Origin: Ureibacillus aquaedulcis
GTDB taxonomy: Bacteria; Bacillota; Bacilli; Bacillales_A; Planococcaceae
Assembly: GCF_030418165.1 (NCBI RefSeq)
Contig: NZ_JAUHTQ010000005.1
Span: forward strand, 62,001 to 126,000
DNA length: 64,000 nucleotides
Direction of reading: 5' to 3'
The notes below the pieces were generated by a model. The model had not been told where the DNA came from. It did not search any database and saw only the letters and a program-made list of their open reading frames with translations. The position numbers and the translations under genes were made by a program. Of the stretch, positions 53,041-61,296 are shown piece after piece; the first letter of the stretch is position 1, and each line of letters begins with the position of its first letter.

Positions 53041-53943
53041 CTACCATACGCCTTTTCCGGTTAAGCGTTTTGATAAGAAATGGGTACCCAAAATCAATAT
53101 CAAGCCTATGACACCCTTAAACAAGCTTGCTGCTGTTGCATATGAATATTGACCATTCAGAATCCCAATTCTATAAACATACGTATCCAAGATATCGATC
53201 ACACTTAGTACCGAGTCGTTCATCAAGTTAAATACTTGGTCAAATCCTGCACTCATAAAGAATCCCAAATTTAGAATAAATAAAGTGACGACTGTACTCA
53301 TTAGTGCGGGGAGGGTAATATAGCGCATTTGTTGAAGGGTAGTTGCCCCGTCGATACGGGCTGCTTCATAAAGCGAGGGATTAATTTTCAGGATTGCCGC
53401 CAAATATAAAATGGAATCCCATCCTGCACTTCTCCACATCTCTGAGTACACGAGCACCCAGCGAATATGTTCTTTACTAGTCATATAGTCAAGCGAGGGC
53501 AATTGAAAGAAGTTGCGTATAACATTCACGCCCCCATCAAGTGGATCAAGCAATGTAATCCAGATTCCTGCAATCACCACCCAGGATAGGAAGTGAGGTA
53601 AATAAGAAACCGATTGAACATATTTCCGAAATGGACCAAAACGCAATTCATTTACCAAAAGCGAGACAAGAATGGGAACGGGGAAAATAAAAATAATCTT
53701 CATAGTACTGATAATCACGGTGTTCAATAAGACATCCTTAAAGGCCGGTGAGCTGAATAACTGCTCAAAATGCTTCCATCCAACCCATATATTTTCGCCT
53801 ATAATTCTGTAATCCTGAAATGCCAGCTTCATATTGACGATGGGAATAATGTGGAATATGACAAAATAGAGCATTCCAGGCAGCAGCATCAAATATAAAA
53901 TCCAATCTTTGCGAATACGTTTTAAGCTACCTCCCCTTCTCAT
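53041..53943 (-). CDS. ABC sugar permease, LplB type
   Basis: Partner inner-membrane subunit. 300 residues, six helices, the first at about 14-33 (WILYLMLLPGMLYFVIFHII). EAA loop LYEAARIDGATTLQQMRYITLPAL. GGGG lies seven bases before the ATG. Typical LplB elements include FQDYRIIGENIWVGWKHFEQLFSSPAF. The complete importer would need an ATPase; the MsmX/UgpC-type gene at 55860 on the opposite strand is the obvious candidate. Confidence 0.9.
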   Translation of the reverse strand: MRRGGSLKRIRKDWILYLMLLPGMLYFVIFHIIPIVNMKLAFQDYRIIGENIWVGWKHFEQLFSSPAFKDVLLNTVIISTMKIIFIFPVPILVSLLVNELRFGPFRKYVQSVSYLPHFLSWVVIAGIWITLLDPLDGGVNVIRNFFQLPSLDYMTSKEHIRWVLVYSEMWRSAGWDSILYLAAILKINPSLYEAARIDGATTLQQMRYITLPALMSTVVTLFILNLGFFMSAGFDQVFNLMNDSVLSVIDILDTYVYRIGILNGQYSYATAASLFKGVIGLILILGTHFLSKRLTGKGVW

Positions 53944-53974
53944 CTCCTCACCCCTTTCTCAAATAGTATCCTTG

Positions 53975-54283
53975 TTAAATTTCAAGATTCATTAATGGGG
54001 CATGCTGTTGAGCACCATAAACATCCCTGTCTCCCGGCCCCCCTGAAGAGATTTTCCTGGCGATTGTTATTTTTATGCCAAGCGCTTGATCGAAATAAAC
54101 GAGATGGTGGATATCCTCAAGGCTCAAATTATAAATTTCGGCAATCTTCTCTTTTGTAATCACCCCTGCATCCTTTACTTCCTCATAAATCTTTTTGTCA
54201 TCGAACAAAACATCTAAAGTAATCTCAAACGGACCCGCATTTTTACTGCGCAGGATTTTCGCTTTTTCGACCAACTTGACCAT
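53975..54283 (-). CDS. DUF4387-family protein
   Basis: 102 residues, cytoplasmic, function unknown. The DUF4387 pattern is recognisable: LRSKNAGPFEITLDVLFDD near the start and the glycine-rich end ISSGGPGDRDVYGAQQHAPL. GGAGG is seven or eight bases before the ATG. It starts three bases after the AtuA-like gene; in other bacteria DUF4387 is often fused to or directly follows that family, so the two probably act as one enzyme or complex. Confidence 0.85.
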   Translation of the reverse strand: MVKLVEKAKILRSKNAGPFEITLDVLFDDKKIYEEVKDAGVITKEKIAEIYNLSLEDIHHLVYFDQALGIKITIARKISSGGPGDRDVYGAQQHAPLMNLEI

Positions 54284-54286
54284 TTT

Positions 54287-55642
54287 TCATACCTCCACTA
54301 TCTCCAAAAGGAACGGGTCTTGTGTAATTCGCATTAAATGATAAATAGAAAATTCATAAACAGGGCCAAACTCGATATCACTCGGAGCAAATGGAAAAGC
54401 TAGATTTCCGGCTGTCGATTTTCGCCCCACATAGCCGAAATGCAAAAAGGTGGATCTAACATTGGCACAAATCGCATTGGCCAATTCCTGATCTTTAGCC
54501 AATACCTCGAACATGACCCCAATTTCATGTCCAAAAAAGAGGCTGGGCTCCTGCTCACCCAAAACGGCATCCTTCCCGTAATGATAGAAATTTATTTTGT
54601 AATCATTCACGGAAATCTCTGCAAAGTAATTTCTTACTTGCCTAACGACTTCTTTTTCTACCTCCTCTAATTGGTTGATTAATAGCGGGTCTCGAATGCC
54701 TGCAATAACAAACGTACGATAGGCAATTTTTCGAGCTCCTTCTAACTTAATCCGCATTTCATCATCAGCAATATATTGACTGTTCCGAACTTCGATTACT
54801 CCATCCCCTGCTTCATTAAATTCACAGTTTTCAAGATTAAGTTTAAAGCCTGGCCCATGCAATATAAACGGATGCTCTTTTTCGTAGAATGTATGTGCCG
54901 CCACACTGGTTGGTGTACATTTTCGCATTGGATTCAAGGCCTGCACAGTAAAAGAATCCCTGTAAAGCGTACCGAGAATGCCGTCCTTTGTCGTTCCGGG
55001 CTCTGCACATAAAGCCCCGCACTCCAATATTTTTCCTAGATGATACGATAACCCCGGGTCCATTCCATGATAAATTCCCAAAGCCGCGAAAGGAGACGGA
55101 TCATAACTTCGTCCACATAAAATAATGTCACATCGCTGCCTTAATGCTTTTAAGATAGGTTCGTGGCCCATTTGTGCCACAATGGTTTTGGTATCCAATA
55201 TCGTCTCAATTGTAAGGTTCGGGATATTAGAACTTAATGGCGTGATGCGTCCTTCCTTTAATGCGTCAATAATTGTCTGTTGTTTAAAATCCGCCCAGAT
55301 GATCCCGATCCTGGCATGGGTATTTAGCTCAGCCAATATTTCTCTTACAATTTCTACAGTTAACTCAACATGTTTTTTGGCTCCTGCTCCCCCTGATGAA
55401 CCAATGATGACAGGAATTCGATGCGTTAAACCTTTTTGAAGAATGATAGACAAATCCTTTTTTAGTGCACGGCGACTTACAATCGAAACATTCGCTCCTA
55501 ATTTATGAGGACCTGCATCTGTAGATCCTGCATCCACCACTATTCCATGAATTTTCTCGTTGAAAGCGTCCAAAAAAGGTTGTTCGGGAAACCCATACCC
55601 GAGAATGCCGCAAGGAGATATTATTTTAATGCCCTTTTGCAT
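54287..55642 (-). CDS. AtuA/DUF1446-family protein
   Basis: 451-residue cytoplasmic protein of the acyclic-terpene-utilisation AtuA (DUF1446) family. Family-like segments: VDAGSTDAGPHKLGAN, PVIIGSSGGAGAKKHVELT, CDIILCGRSYDPSPFAALGI and ALCAEPGTTKDGILGTLYRD. First gene of the seven-gene minus-strand cluster; AGGAG precedes the ATG and a perfect cre site lies 29 bases upstream. In Pseudomonas the family is linked to citronellol breakdown, but here the sugar transporter context suggests a different substrate. Reaction unknown. Confidence 0.85.
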   Translation of the reverse strand: MQKGIKIISPCGILGYGFPEQPFLDAFNEKIHGIVVDAGSTDAGPHKLGANVSIVSRRALKKDLSIILQKGLTHRIPVIIGSSGGAGAKKHVELTVEIVREILAELNTHARIGIIWADFKQQTIIDALKEGRITPLSSNIPNLTIETILDTKTIVAQMGHEPILKALRQRCDIILCGRSYDPSPFAALGIYHGMDPGLSYHLGKILECGALCAEPGTTKDGILGTLYRDSFTVQALNPMRKCTPTSVAAHTFYEKEHPFILHGPGFKLNLENCEFNEAGDGVIEVRNSQYIADDEMRIKLEGARKIAYRTFVIAGIRDPLLINQLEEVEKEVVRQVRNYFAEISVNDYKINFYHYGKDAVLGEQEPSLFFGHEIGVMFEVLAKDQELANAICANVRSTFLHFGYVGRKSTAGNLAFPFAPSDIEFGPVYEFSIYHLMRITQDPFLLEIVEV

Positions 55643-55670
55643 ACGAATCCTCTCCTTTTCATCACTATTT

Positions 55671-55684
55671 TGTAATCGGTTACA
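55671..55684. promoter_or_regulatory. cre site (CcpA operator)
   Basis: TGTAATCGGTTACA fits the consensus TGWNANCGNTNWCA at every position. It lies between the AtuA-like gene (start 55642) and the divergent ATPase gene, so catabolite repression of the cluster is expected. Confidence 0.85.
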
Positions 55685-55769
55685 CCTTATTACGGATATT
55701 CAACAATTATCTGGAAATATCGAGAAATGGATTCTTAAAGAGATGCATAAAATAGACGTAATAAAATCA

Positions 55770-55797
55770 TTGGCTTTTCTGATGAACCCTATATAAT
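55770..55797 (+). promoter_or_regulatory. probable promoter for the ABC ATPase gene
   Basis: TTGGCT (55770-55775), 16-base spacer, TATAAT (55792-55797). Confidence 0.55.
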
Positions 55798-55859
55798 ATG
55801 CCTACATTATCTGAAATTTGAAATGTATACTCGAAAAGTTTTCATAAGGAGGATGTTTA

Positions 55860-56954
55860 TTGGAAGCTCTGGCATTGGAGAATATTTGCAAAACCTATCC
55901 TGATGGTTCCCAGGCTGTAAGCAATTTTAATTTAATCGTTGAGGAGAAGGAATTTATCGTTTTGGTCGGACCATCAGGCTGCGGAAAGTCTACAACACTA
56001 AGAATGATTGCGGGTCTTGAAGAAATTACGGATGGCTCTTTGCGAATTGCATTAAAGCAAATGAATGATGTAGCCCCCAAAGATCGTGATATTGCTATGG
56101 TATTCCAAAACTATGCACTCTATCCCCATATGAATGTATACGGTAATATGGCATTTGGACTCAAGCTTCGAAGATTATCAAAAAAGGAGATTGATAGACG
56201 GGTAAAGGAGGCCGCTGACATTTTGGAGCTAACAAATGTCTTAAAGAAAAAACCTTCCTCCCTATCAGGCGGCCAAAGACAACGTGTTGCATTGGGCCGT
56301 GCAATTGTGAGGGATGCGAGTCTTTTTTTAATGGATGAACCTTTATCTAATCTAGATGCAAAATTACGTGTCCAGATGCGGGCAGAAATTTCGAAGCTCC
56401 ATCAACGACTTGGTACAACAACGGTGTATGTGACACATGATCAAACAGAAGCCATGACAATGGCAACACGATTAGTAGTGATGAAGGACGGGATCATTCA
56501 ACAAATTGGCGCTCCAAAAGAAGTGTACGATCGCCCAAACAACATTTTTATAGGAGGTTTTATTGGTGCACCTGCCATGAATTTCTTTCATGGCAAAATA
56601 GAGAATGGACTGTTTACTTTAGGAAGCTACCAGTTAAAAATTCCAGAAGGTCAGTATGAAAGGTTAAAGTTACTAGGCTACGAAGGAAAGGCAATCAAAT
56701 TAGGCATCCGTCCTGAATATATCAATCAAAATAAAATTGCACTTTCAAATGAAAAAGTTTGCAAGGTGAAAGAAAAAATTCAAGTGGCCGAGTTAACGGG
56801 CTCCGAATTAATATTGCATTCCATGATTGAAGAACAATCCTTTATCGCTCGCGTGCATCCTGACACGATTGTTGTCCCAGGAGAAGAAATAGAACTATTC
56901 TTCGATATGGATAAAGCACTTTTCTTTGATGTCGAATCAGAGAATCGGGTATAG
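55860..56954 (+). CDS. sugar ABC transporter ATP-binding protein (MsmX/UgpC type)
   Basis: 364-residue ATPase of the multi-sugar import group. TTG start after AAGGAGG. Walker A GPSGCGKST (about 39-47), Q-loop VFQNYALYPHMNVYGNMAFGLKLR, signature SLSGGQRQRV, Walker B LFLMDEPLSNLD, H-loop YVTHDQTEAM, then the C-terminal OB/TOBE regulatory domain (about 235-364; LGIRPEYI). Divergent from the transporter operon and separated by a cre site. It may energise the LplB/LplC permeases here and, like MsmX, others too. Confidence 0.92.
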   Translation: MEALALENICKTYPDGSQAVSNFNLIVEEKEFIVLVGPSGCGKSTTLRMIAGLEEITDGSLRIALKQMNDVAPKDRDIAMVFQNYALYPHMNVYGNMAFGLKLRRLSKKEIDRRVKEAADILELTNVLKKKPSSLSGGQRQRVALGRAIVRDASLFLMDEPLSNLDAKLRVQMRAEISKLHQRLGTTTVYVTHDQTEAMTMATRLVVMKDGIIQQIGAPKEVYDRPNNIFIGGFIGAPAMNFFHGKIENGLFTLGSYQLKIPEGQYERLKLLGYEGKAIKLGIRPEYINQNKIALSNEKVCKVKEKIQVAELTGSELILHSMIEEQSFIARVHPDTIVVPGEEIELFFDMDKALFFDVESENRV

Positions 56955-56958
56955 AAAA

Positions 56959-56990
56959 TGGGGTGGCCTCTTAAGCCAACTCATTTTTAA
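56959..56990 (+). terminator. terminator after the ABC ATPase gene
   Basis: Arms ATGGGGTGGC / GCCAACTCAT with one mismatch and a wobble, then TTTTTAAT. Confidence 0.65.
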
Positions 56991-56996
56991 TAATAG

Positions 56997-57065
56997 AGTT
57001 AGAACTGCGGCTTTTGTGGCAGCGAGAACATCGCTCCCGTGACGAACACGCGCATGCCTAACTCA
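56997..57065. other. cloverleaf-like structured element
   Basis: GAGTTAG (56997-57003) and CTAACTC (57059-57065) close a 69-base element with three internal small hairpins: CTGC...GCAG, GCGA...CGCT and CGTG...CACG. It lacks the T-loop GTTCRA and a CCA-compatible acceptor context, so it is not a normal tRNA. Sequence 57066-57169 shows nothing else. Confidence 0.5.
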
Positions 57066-57169
57066 ACTAGACAAAATTTAAGCTAGGATCTGTGTTAATA
57101 GTTTTCTCCTATATATTTACCGGTTGATGTTAGTAAAGTTTCATTTAAGCAAATCTTTTGCCCCCAAAA

Positions 57170-57205
57170 AAAGAAAATGCCCCTGCTGATTGGGACATTT
57201 TCTTT
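57170..57205 (-). terminator. terminator of phoPR
   Basis: Minus-strand arms AAAGAAAATG / CATTTTCTTT plus adjoining G/C pairs, followed by TTTTTGG. Confidence 0.8.
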
Positions 57206-57312
57206 CATGTATGTTTATCTAATTACAAATTTGAAACAGGGGGGGTTTCTATTAATAATCATATGATAGAAATATGAAGGTACAATAACATTATTGTAAA
57301 GCTATTGTTAAG

Positions 57313-58758
57313 TTACTTTTTTAATGGAATTAATACTTTCATGCAAGTACCTTTTCCCACTGTACTTTCTACGTTTATTTTCCCTTGGTGAGCTTCCACC
57401 AAGTGTTTTACAATAGCAAGCCCTAAACCCGTACCTCCCGAATTTCGGCTACGTGCTTTATCTATCCGGTAGAATCGTTCAAAAATACGAGCAATTTCAC
57501 TTTTCTCGATGCCCATCCCCTGATCCTCTACTTCGATAATGCCAAACTCACTATTCGACTTGATGCGTAGTGTAATGGCAGTATTTTCAGGAGAGTAGGT
57601 AATGGAGTTCGTAATCAGATTCGTGAAAATTTGAATCAGTCGATTGAAATCTCCCATGACCATGACATCCCGGACAATATCCACATCAAACTGCATGTTC
57701 TTCTCATCCAGGCGTGGACTTGTTAGTTCTACTGCACGAATCAACACTTCCTGCAAACTCGCCGGAGCAATATTAACGGAGAATCCATGCTGTTCAATTT
57801 TCGATAACTCCAGCAAGTCTTGAATCAGCATCTGAAGGCGATTACTTTCTTGATAAATAATATCCAAGAAAGAGATAAGCATTTTTTCATCTTTAAAAGC
57901 ACCATCCAATAAAGTTTCCGAAAATCCTTTAATGGAAGTGATCGGCGTTCTCAATTCATGGGATACGTTCGCAACAAAGTCCTTGCGTATTTGCTCAAGG
58001 CGTATCAGCTCCGAGATGTCATGCATAACGATTACAACGCCGAGCCAGCGCCCATGATCTCCAACGACAGGTGCCCCATAAACTTGCTTATATTGAATCT
58101 CCTGCTGGATTTCCACTTCTATTTGTTTGCGATAAGGAAGTTCCGTTAAAAAAACATGGTCTATAAATTTTTCCAACTCGGTTGGTAAGCCCAATGTTAA
58201 AAAGTTGTACCCTTTGACTTCATCAATTGATAATTCAAATCCGTCCAGAAATTGCCGATTTACAATTGACACGACCGCCTCACGGTCAATCATAATAAGA
58301 GCACTGCCCATGTTCTCGATTAGCGTTTTTAGTCGTTCATCTTCGATTTCGCGAAGCTTCTCAAGCTCTTGCAGGTTTCTCGCTAGAATATTGATGGAAT
58401 TTCTTAATTCAACAATACTTACAGGTCCAAGTGCATAAGCACGGGCTCGATAGTTTCCTTTCGTGAGTTCTTTAGCAGTCAGCGTGATATTTTCAATCGG
58501 ATCTAATAAGTTCCGAATGAGATGATTTGCAACTAAGCATATGAGCACAAAACTAACCAAAATTAAAAAAGCAATGATAGAGGAAAATTGTTTCCCTATC
58601 TCTTCTACCTGCACTAGGTCGAATTCCAGATTAGTTTTTGCTGCAAAGTTCTCTATTATAAAAGGAAAAAGCTGACCCAAAATAAAGCCAAGGACAGCTA
58701 AAACAGAACCGGTTAAAATCATGAAGGTAACAAATAATCGATTTCGGTATGCCTTCAT
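57313..58758 (-). CDS. phoR: phosphate sensor histidine kinase PhoR
   Basis: 481 residues. Two membrane helices at about 8-30 and 58-78 leave an external loop of only ~27 residues; HAMP (about 80-130), PAS (about 140-240, IDREAVVSIVNRQFL), HisKA with the phospho-acceptor His in FVANVSHELRTPITS, and HATPase boxes (NLITNSITYSP, EDQGMGIEKSE, GGTGLGLAIV). B. subtilis PhoR is about 100 residues longer because of an extracytoplasmic PAS-like domain that is absent here. Overlaps phoP by four bases, so cotranscribed and coupled. Confidence 0.93.
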   Translation of the reverse strand: MKAYRNRLFVTFMILTGSVLAVLGFILGQLFPFIIENFAAKTNLEFDLVQVEEIGKQFSSIIAFLILVSFVLICLVANHLIRNLLDPIENITLTAKELTKGNYRARAYALGPVSIVELRNSINILARNLQELEKLREIEDERLKTLIENMGSALIMIDREAVVSIVNRQFLDGFELSIDEVKGYNFLTLGLPTELEKFIDHVFLTELPYRKQIEVEIQQEIQYKQVYGAPVVGDHGRWLGVVIVMHDISELIRLEQIRKDFVANVSHELRTPITSIKGFSETLLDGAFKDEKMLISFLDIIYQESNRLQMLIQDLLELSKIEQHGFSVNIAPASLQEVLIRAVELTSPRLDEKNMQFDVDIVRDVMVMGDFNRLIQIFTNLITNSITYSPENTAITLRIKSNSEFGIIEVEDQGMGIEKSEIARIFERFYRIDKARSRNSGGTGLGLAIVKHLVEAHQGKINVESTVGKGTCMKVLIPLKK

Positions 58759-59468
58759 AGGCTTTTGGGCTCCTCGAATTTATATCCGATTCCTCTGATC
58801 GTTTTAATGAACTTCGGTTTTCGGCTATTTTCCTCAATTTTATCCCGCAAATGGCTGATATGCACATCAACAATTCGTGTATCGCCGGCAAAATCATAAT
58901 TCCATACAGCGCTTAACAGCTGATCTCGGGTTAATACGCGATTTTTATTTTCCAATAGATAGACGAGCAGTTCGAATTCTTTTGGTGTAAATTCCAATGA
59001 CTCTTCTTCAAGAAATGCTTCGAACCGATTCGGGAACACCTGTAATTTGCCAAAGTTATAAACTACATTTTCCGGTTCTTCTTCCTCTTGTTGCTGAACT
59101 GGTGTAAACCGTCGCAGAACGGCTTTCACACGAGCGATTACTTCTCGCGGGCTAAATGGTTTTGTCATATAATCATCTGCACCAAGTTCTAAACCTAATA
59201 CTTTATCAAACTCGTCATCTCTTGCTGTCAGCATAATAATCGGTATATTGCGTTTTTGACTGCGAAGCTCCTTACATACTTCCATCCCATCCATAGTGGG
59301 CAGCATCAAGTCCAATAAAATAAGATCTGGTGAATGTTCTAGGGCCATATCAAAGCCTGTTTTCCCATCATGAGCAAGCAGTACCTCGTATCCAACGCGC
59401 TCTAAATTATATTGTAATAATGTTGCAATTGATACTTCATCTTCTACGACCAAAATTGTTTTTAACAT
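58755..59468 (-). CDS. phoP: phosphate response regulator PhoP
   Basis: OmpR-family regulator. ATG 59468 (MLKTILVVEDEVSIATLLQY) follows GGAGG at six bases. 237 residues. Receiver domain with acidic pair VVEDE, phospho-acceptor Asp in LILLDLMLP (about 53), Thr in MLTARDD and Lys in YMTKPFSPRE; winged helix C-terminal domain (about 140-237) with FTPKEFELLVYLLENKNRVLTRDQLL and DTRIVDVHISHLRDKI. Followed directly by phoR. Confidence 0.95.
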   Translation of the reverse strand: MLKTILVVEDEVSIATLLQYNLERVGYEVLLAHDGKTGFDMALEHSPDLILLDLMLPTMDGMEVCKELRSQKRNIPIIMLTARDDEFDKVLGLELGADDYMTKPFSPREVIARVKAVLRRFTPVQQQEEEEPENVVYNFGKLQVFPNRFEAFLEEESLEFTPKEFELLVYLLENKNRVLTRDQLLSAVWNYDFAGDTRIVDVHISHLRDKIEENSRKPKFIKTIRGIGYKFEEPKSL

Positions 59469-59522
59469 ATACAACCTCCAATGATGATTTGAAACCCCCA
59501 TTTCAAATCAGAAAACAAAACT

Positions 59523-59960
59523 CTAATAAGGTGGTACTACCTTAAGTACGCCATCCAATACTTGTATATTCTTTTCTTTAAATGCATTCACATAGATTTC
59601 AAGTATATTTTGATTTAGATCGATATGCTGTACCTCAAGTAATAGTTGGATTGTTTCATTTAGATACACCGGCTCTAAATATAAAATATTCTGTTCGCGA
59701 ATATGTGAGCCGGGTCCAGGCAGGTGTTTGGATATGGCAGAAGTAATGATTCCATTTAACATGATCGCAGGAATAATCGGTTTTTTGTATGGTGTTCCGA
59801 CCGCGTAATCATGCTGAATATATAGTGGATTATTATCGTTAGTCAAGCCTAGATAAAGCAGTAAATCTTTGTCTTCAATCTTTTCGTTTAATAGCAGCTT
59901 TTCTCCAACAATGATTTCATCAATCTTCTTTCCGAGTTTCATACCCTTACGTAACAGCAA
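59523..59960 (-). CDS. MaoC-like hotdog-fold protein
   Basis: 145 residues (or 139 from the internal ATG at 59942; AAGGGG lies 11 bases from the TTG start, and AAGGG abuts the ATG). Single hotdog domain. The hydratase motif D-x-N-P-h-H is present as NDNNPLYIQHDYA, but the catalytic His position is Tyr, so enoyl-CoA hydratase activity is doubtful. The later YLEPVYLNETIQL strand is typical. Between mdh and phoP, in the same direction. Role unknown. Confidence 0.78.
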   Translation of the reverse strand: MLLRKGMKLGKKIDEIIVGEKLLLNEKIEDKDLLLYLGLTNDNNPLYIQHDYAVGTPYKKPIIPAIMLNGIITSAISKHLPGPGSHIREQNILYLEPVYLNETIQLLLEVQHIDLNQNILEIYVNAFKEKNIQVLDGVLKVVPPY

Positions 59961-60100
59961 TTACGCAGCAACCCCTTCGCTTTCTCAGTTACCTTCATAG
60001 TATCAATTTTTAGTGAAAATAACAATCTCTAGAAATAGGGAATGAAATAAGTTTATGTTGGGGAATGAAGCTGGGAAATCTATCCCCTAATACTGCATTA

Positions 60101-60129
60101 AAAAATCGAGTGAGGTTGCCCCACTCGAC
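60101..60129 (-). terminator. terminator after mdh
   Basis: Minus-strand arms TCGAGTG / CACTCGA with a nine-base loop and TTTTTT. It ends citZ-icd-mdh. Confidence 0.88.
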
Positions 60130-60142
60130 TTAATCAACACTC

Positions 60143-61081
60143 TTATTCCAACACCTTCATTACTTCTCTCACCGCTTGTGCCGATACATCCAGTGCTGCT
60201 CTTTCCTGTTCTGTTAATTGGAGTTCAAAGATTTTTTCGATGCCATTTGCACCAAGTAATGCAGGGACACCCAGGTAGATGCCATCATAGCCGTATTCCC
60301 CCTCCAAATAGGCAATGGAAGGCAAGATACGTCTTTGGTCTTTTATGATTGCTTCAGCCATTTCTACAAGGGCTGCAGCTGGTGCATAGTAGGCAGAACC
60401 ATTACCAAGCAGATTTACGATTTCTCCACCGCCCACTCGTGTCCGCTGTACAATTTCTTCTAAACGCTCAGGGGCAATTAGTGTCTCCAAAGGTATGCCG
60501 CCCGCATATGAATAGCGAGTCAGTGGAACCATTGTATCGCCATGTCCACCTAGTACGAAACCTCTAATATCTTTAACGGATATATTTAATTCTTCGGCAA
60601 CAAATGCACAGAATCGAGCCGTATCCAAAACCCCCGATTGTCCAATTACACGGTTTTTAGGGAATCCCGATTCCTTATATACTGTATAAGTCATGGCATC
60701 TACAGGATTTGTTAAAACCAGGATTGTTGAATTCGGTGAATATTTGGCAATTTCCCCGGCCACTGATTTCATAACCTTTTGATTTATTTGAACTAAATCA
60801 TCACGGCTCATCCCAGGTTTTCGCGCTATACCTGCAGTAATAATCACTAAATCGGAGTCCGCAGTGTCCGCGTAGTCGGAAGTACCTTTTACGTGCGAAT
60901 CAAAACCTTGTACAGGTGCTGCCTCCCACATATCCAAGGCTTTCCCTTTTGTTGGGTTCTCCGCCTGGGGAATATCAACCAGTACCACATCTCCCAGTTC
61001 TTTTTGAGCAGCTAGGAACGCTGCCGTTGCACCAGTAAAACCTGCACCGATAACAGATATTTTTTTTCGTTTCAGAGACAT
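60143..61081 (-). CDS. mdh: malate dehydrogenase
   Basis: LDH-like NAD-dependent MDH of the TCA cycle. 312 residues, normal length. Rossmann motif [21 protein letters not shown]-specific acidic residue in VLVDIPQAE, substrate-loop arginines in [13 protein letters not shown], and catalytic Asp/His pair in [10 protein letters not shown] and [17 protein letters not shown] precedes the ATG. Third gene of the citZ-icd-mdh order. Confidence 0.97.
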   Translation of the reverse strand: MSLKRKKISVIGAGFTGATAAFLAAQKELGDVVLVDIPQAENPTKGKALDMWEAAPVQGFDSHVKGTSDYADTADSDLVIITAGIARKPGMSRDDLVQINQKVMKSVAGEIAKYSPNSTILVLTNPVDAMTYTVYKESGFPKNRVIGQSGVLDTARFCAFVAEELNISVKDIRGFVLGGHGDTMVPLTRYSYAGGIPLETLIAPERLEEIVQRTRVGGGEIVNLLGNGSAYYAPAAALVEMAEAIIKDQRRILPSIAYLEGEYGYDGIYLGVPALLGANGIEKIFELQLTEQERAALDVSAQAVREVMKVLE

Positions 61082-61214
61082 ATTGCCAACACTCCTTTTA
61101 CCTGATTTTGATTCCTTATTTTAGGGAAGAACGGTGTTTATCAAATCGTTATTTAAAATTGGTAATTTATCCATCTACTATTAATATATCCAAAAACGGA
61201 AAGGGTAAAAAGAA

Positions 61215-61265
61215 GGGTAGCTAATATTTCATAAAGTATTGCTACCTTATTCATAAAAGCTACCC
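61215..61265 (-). terminator. possible terminator after icd
   Basis: GGGTAGC and GCTACCC arms 37 bases apart with a second GGTAGC inside that could pair alternatively; TTCTTTTT follows on the minus strand. A partial stop between icd and mdh is plausible. The rest of 61082-61214 shows nothing recognisable. Confidence 0.5.
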
Positions 61266-61296
61266 ATTTTATTTTACATTTTTAATTTTGCTAAGA

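Noticed and set aside
56997-57065. A tRNA gene
   Set aside because: The cloverleaf shape is suggestive, but the T-loop, D-loop and anticodon-stem conserved positions are missing.
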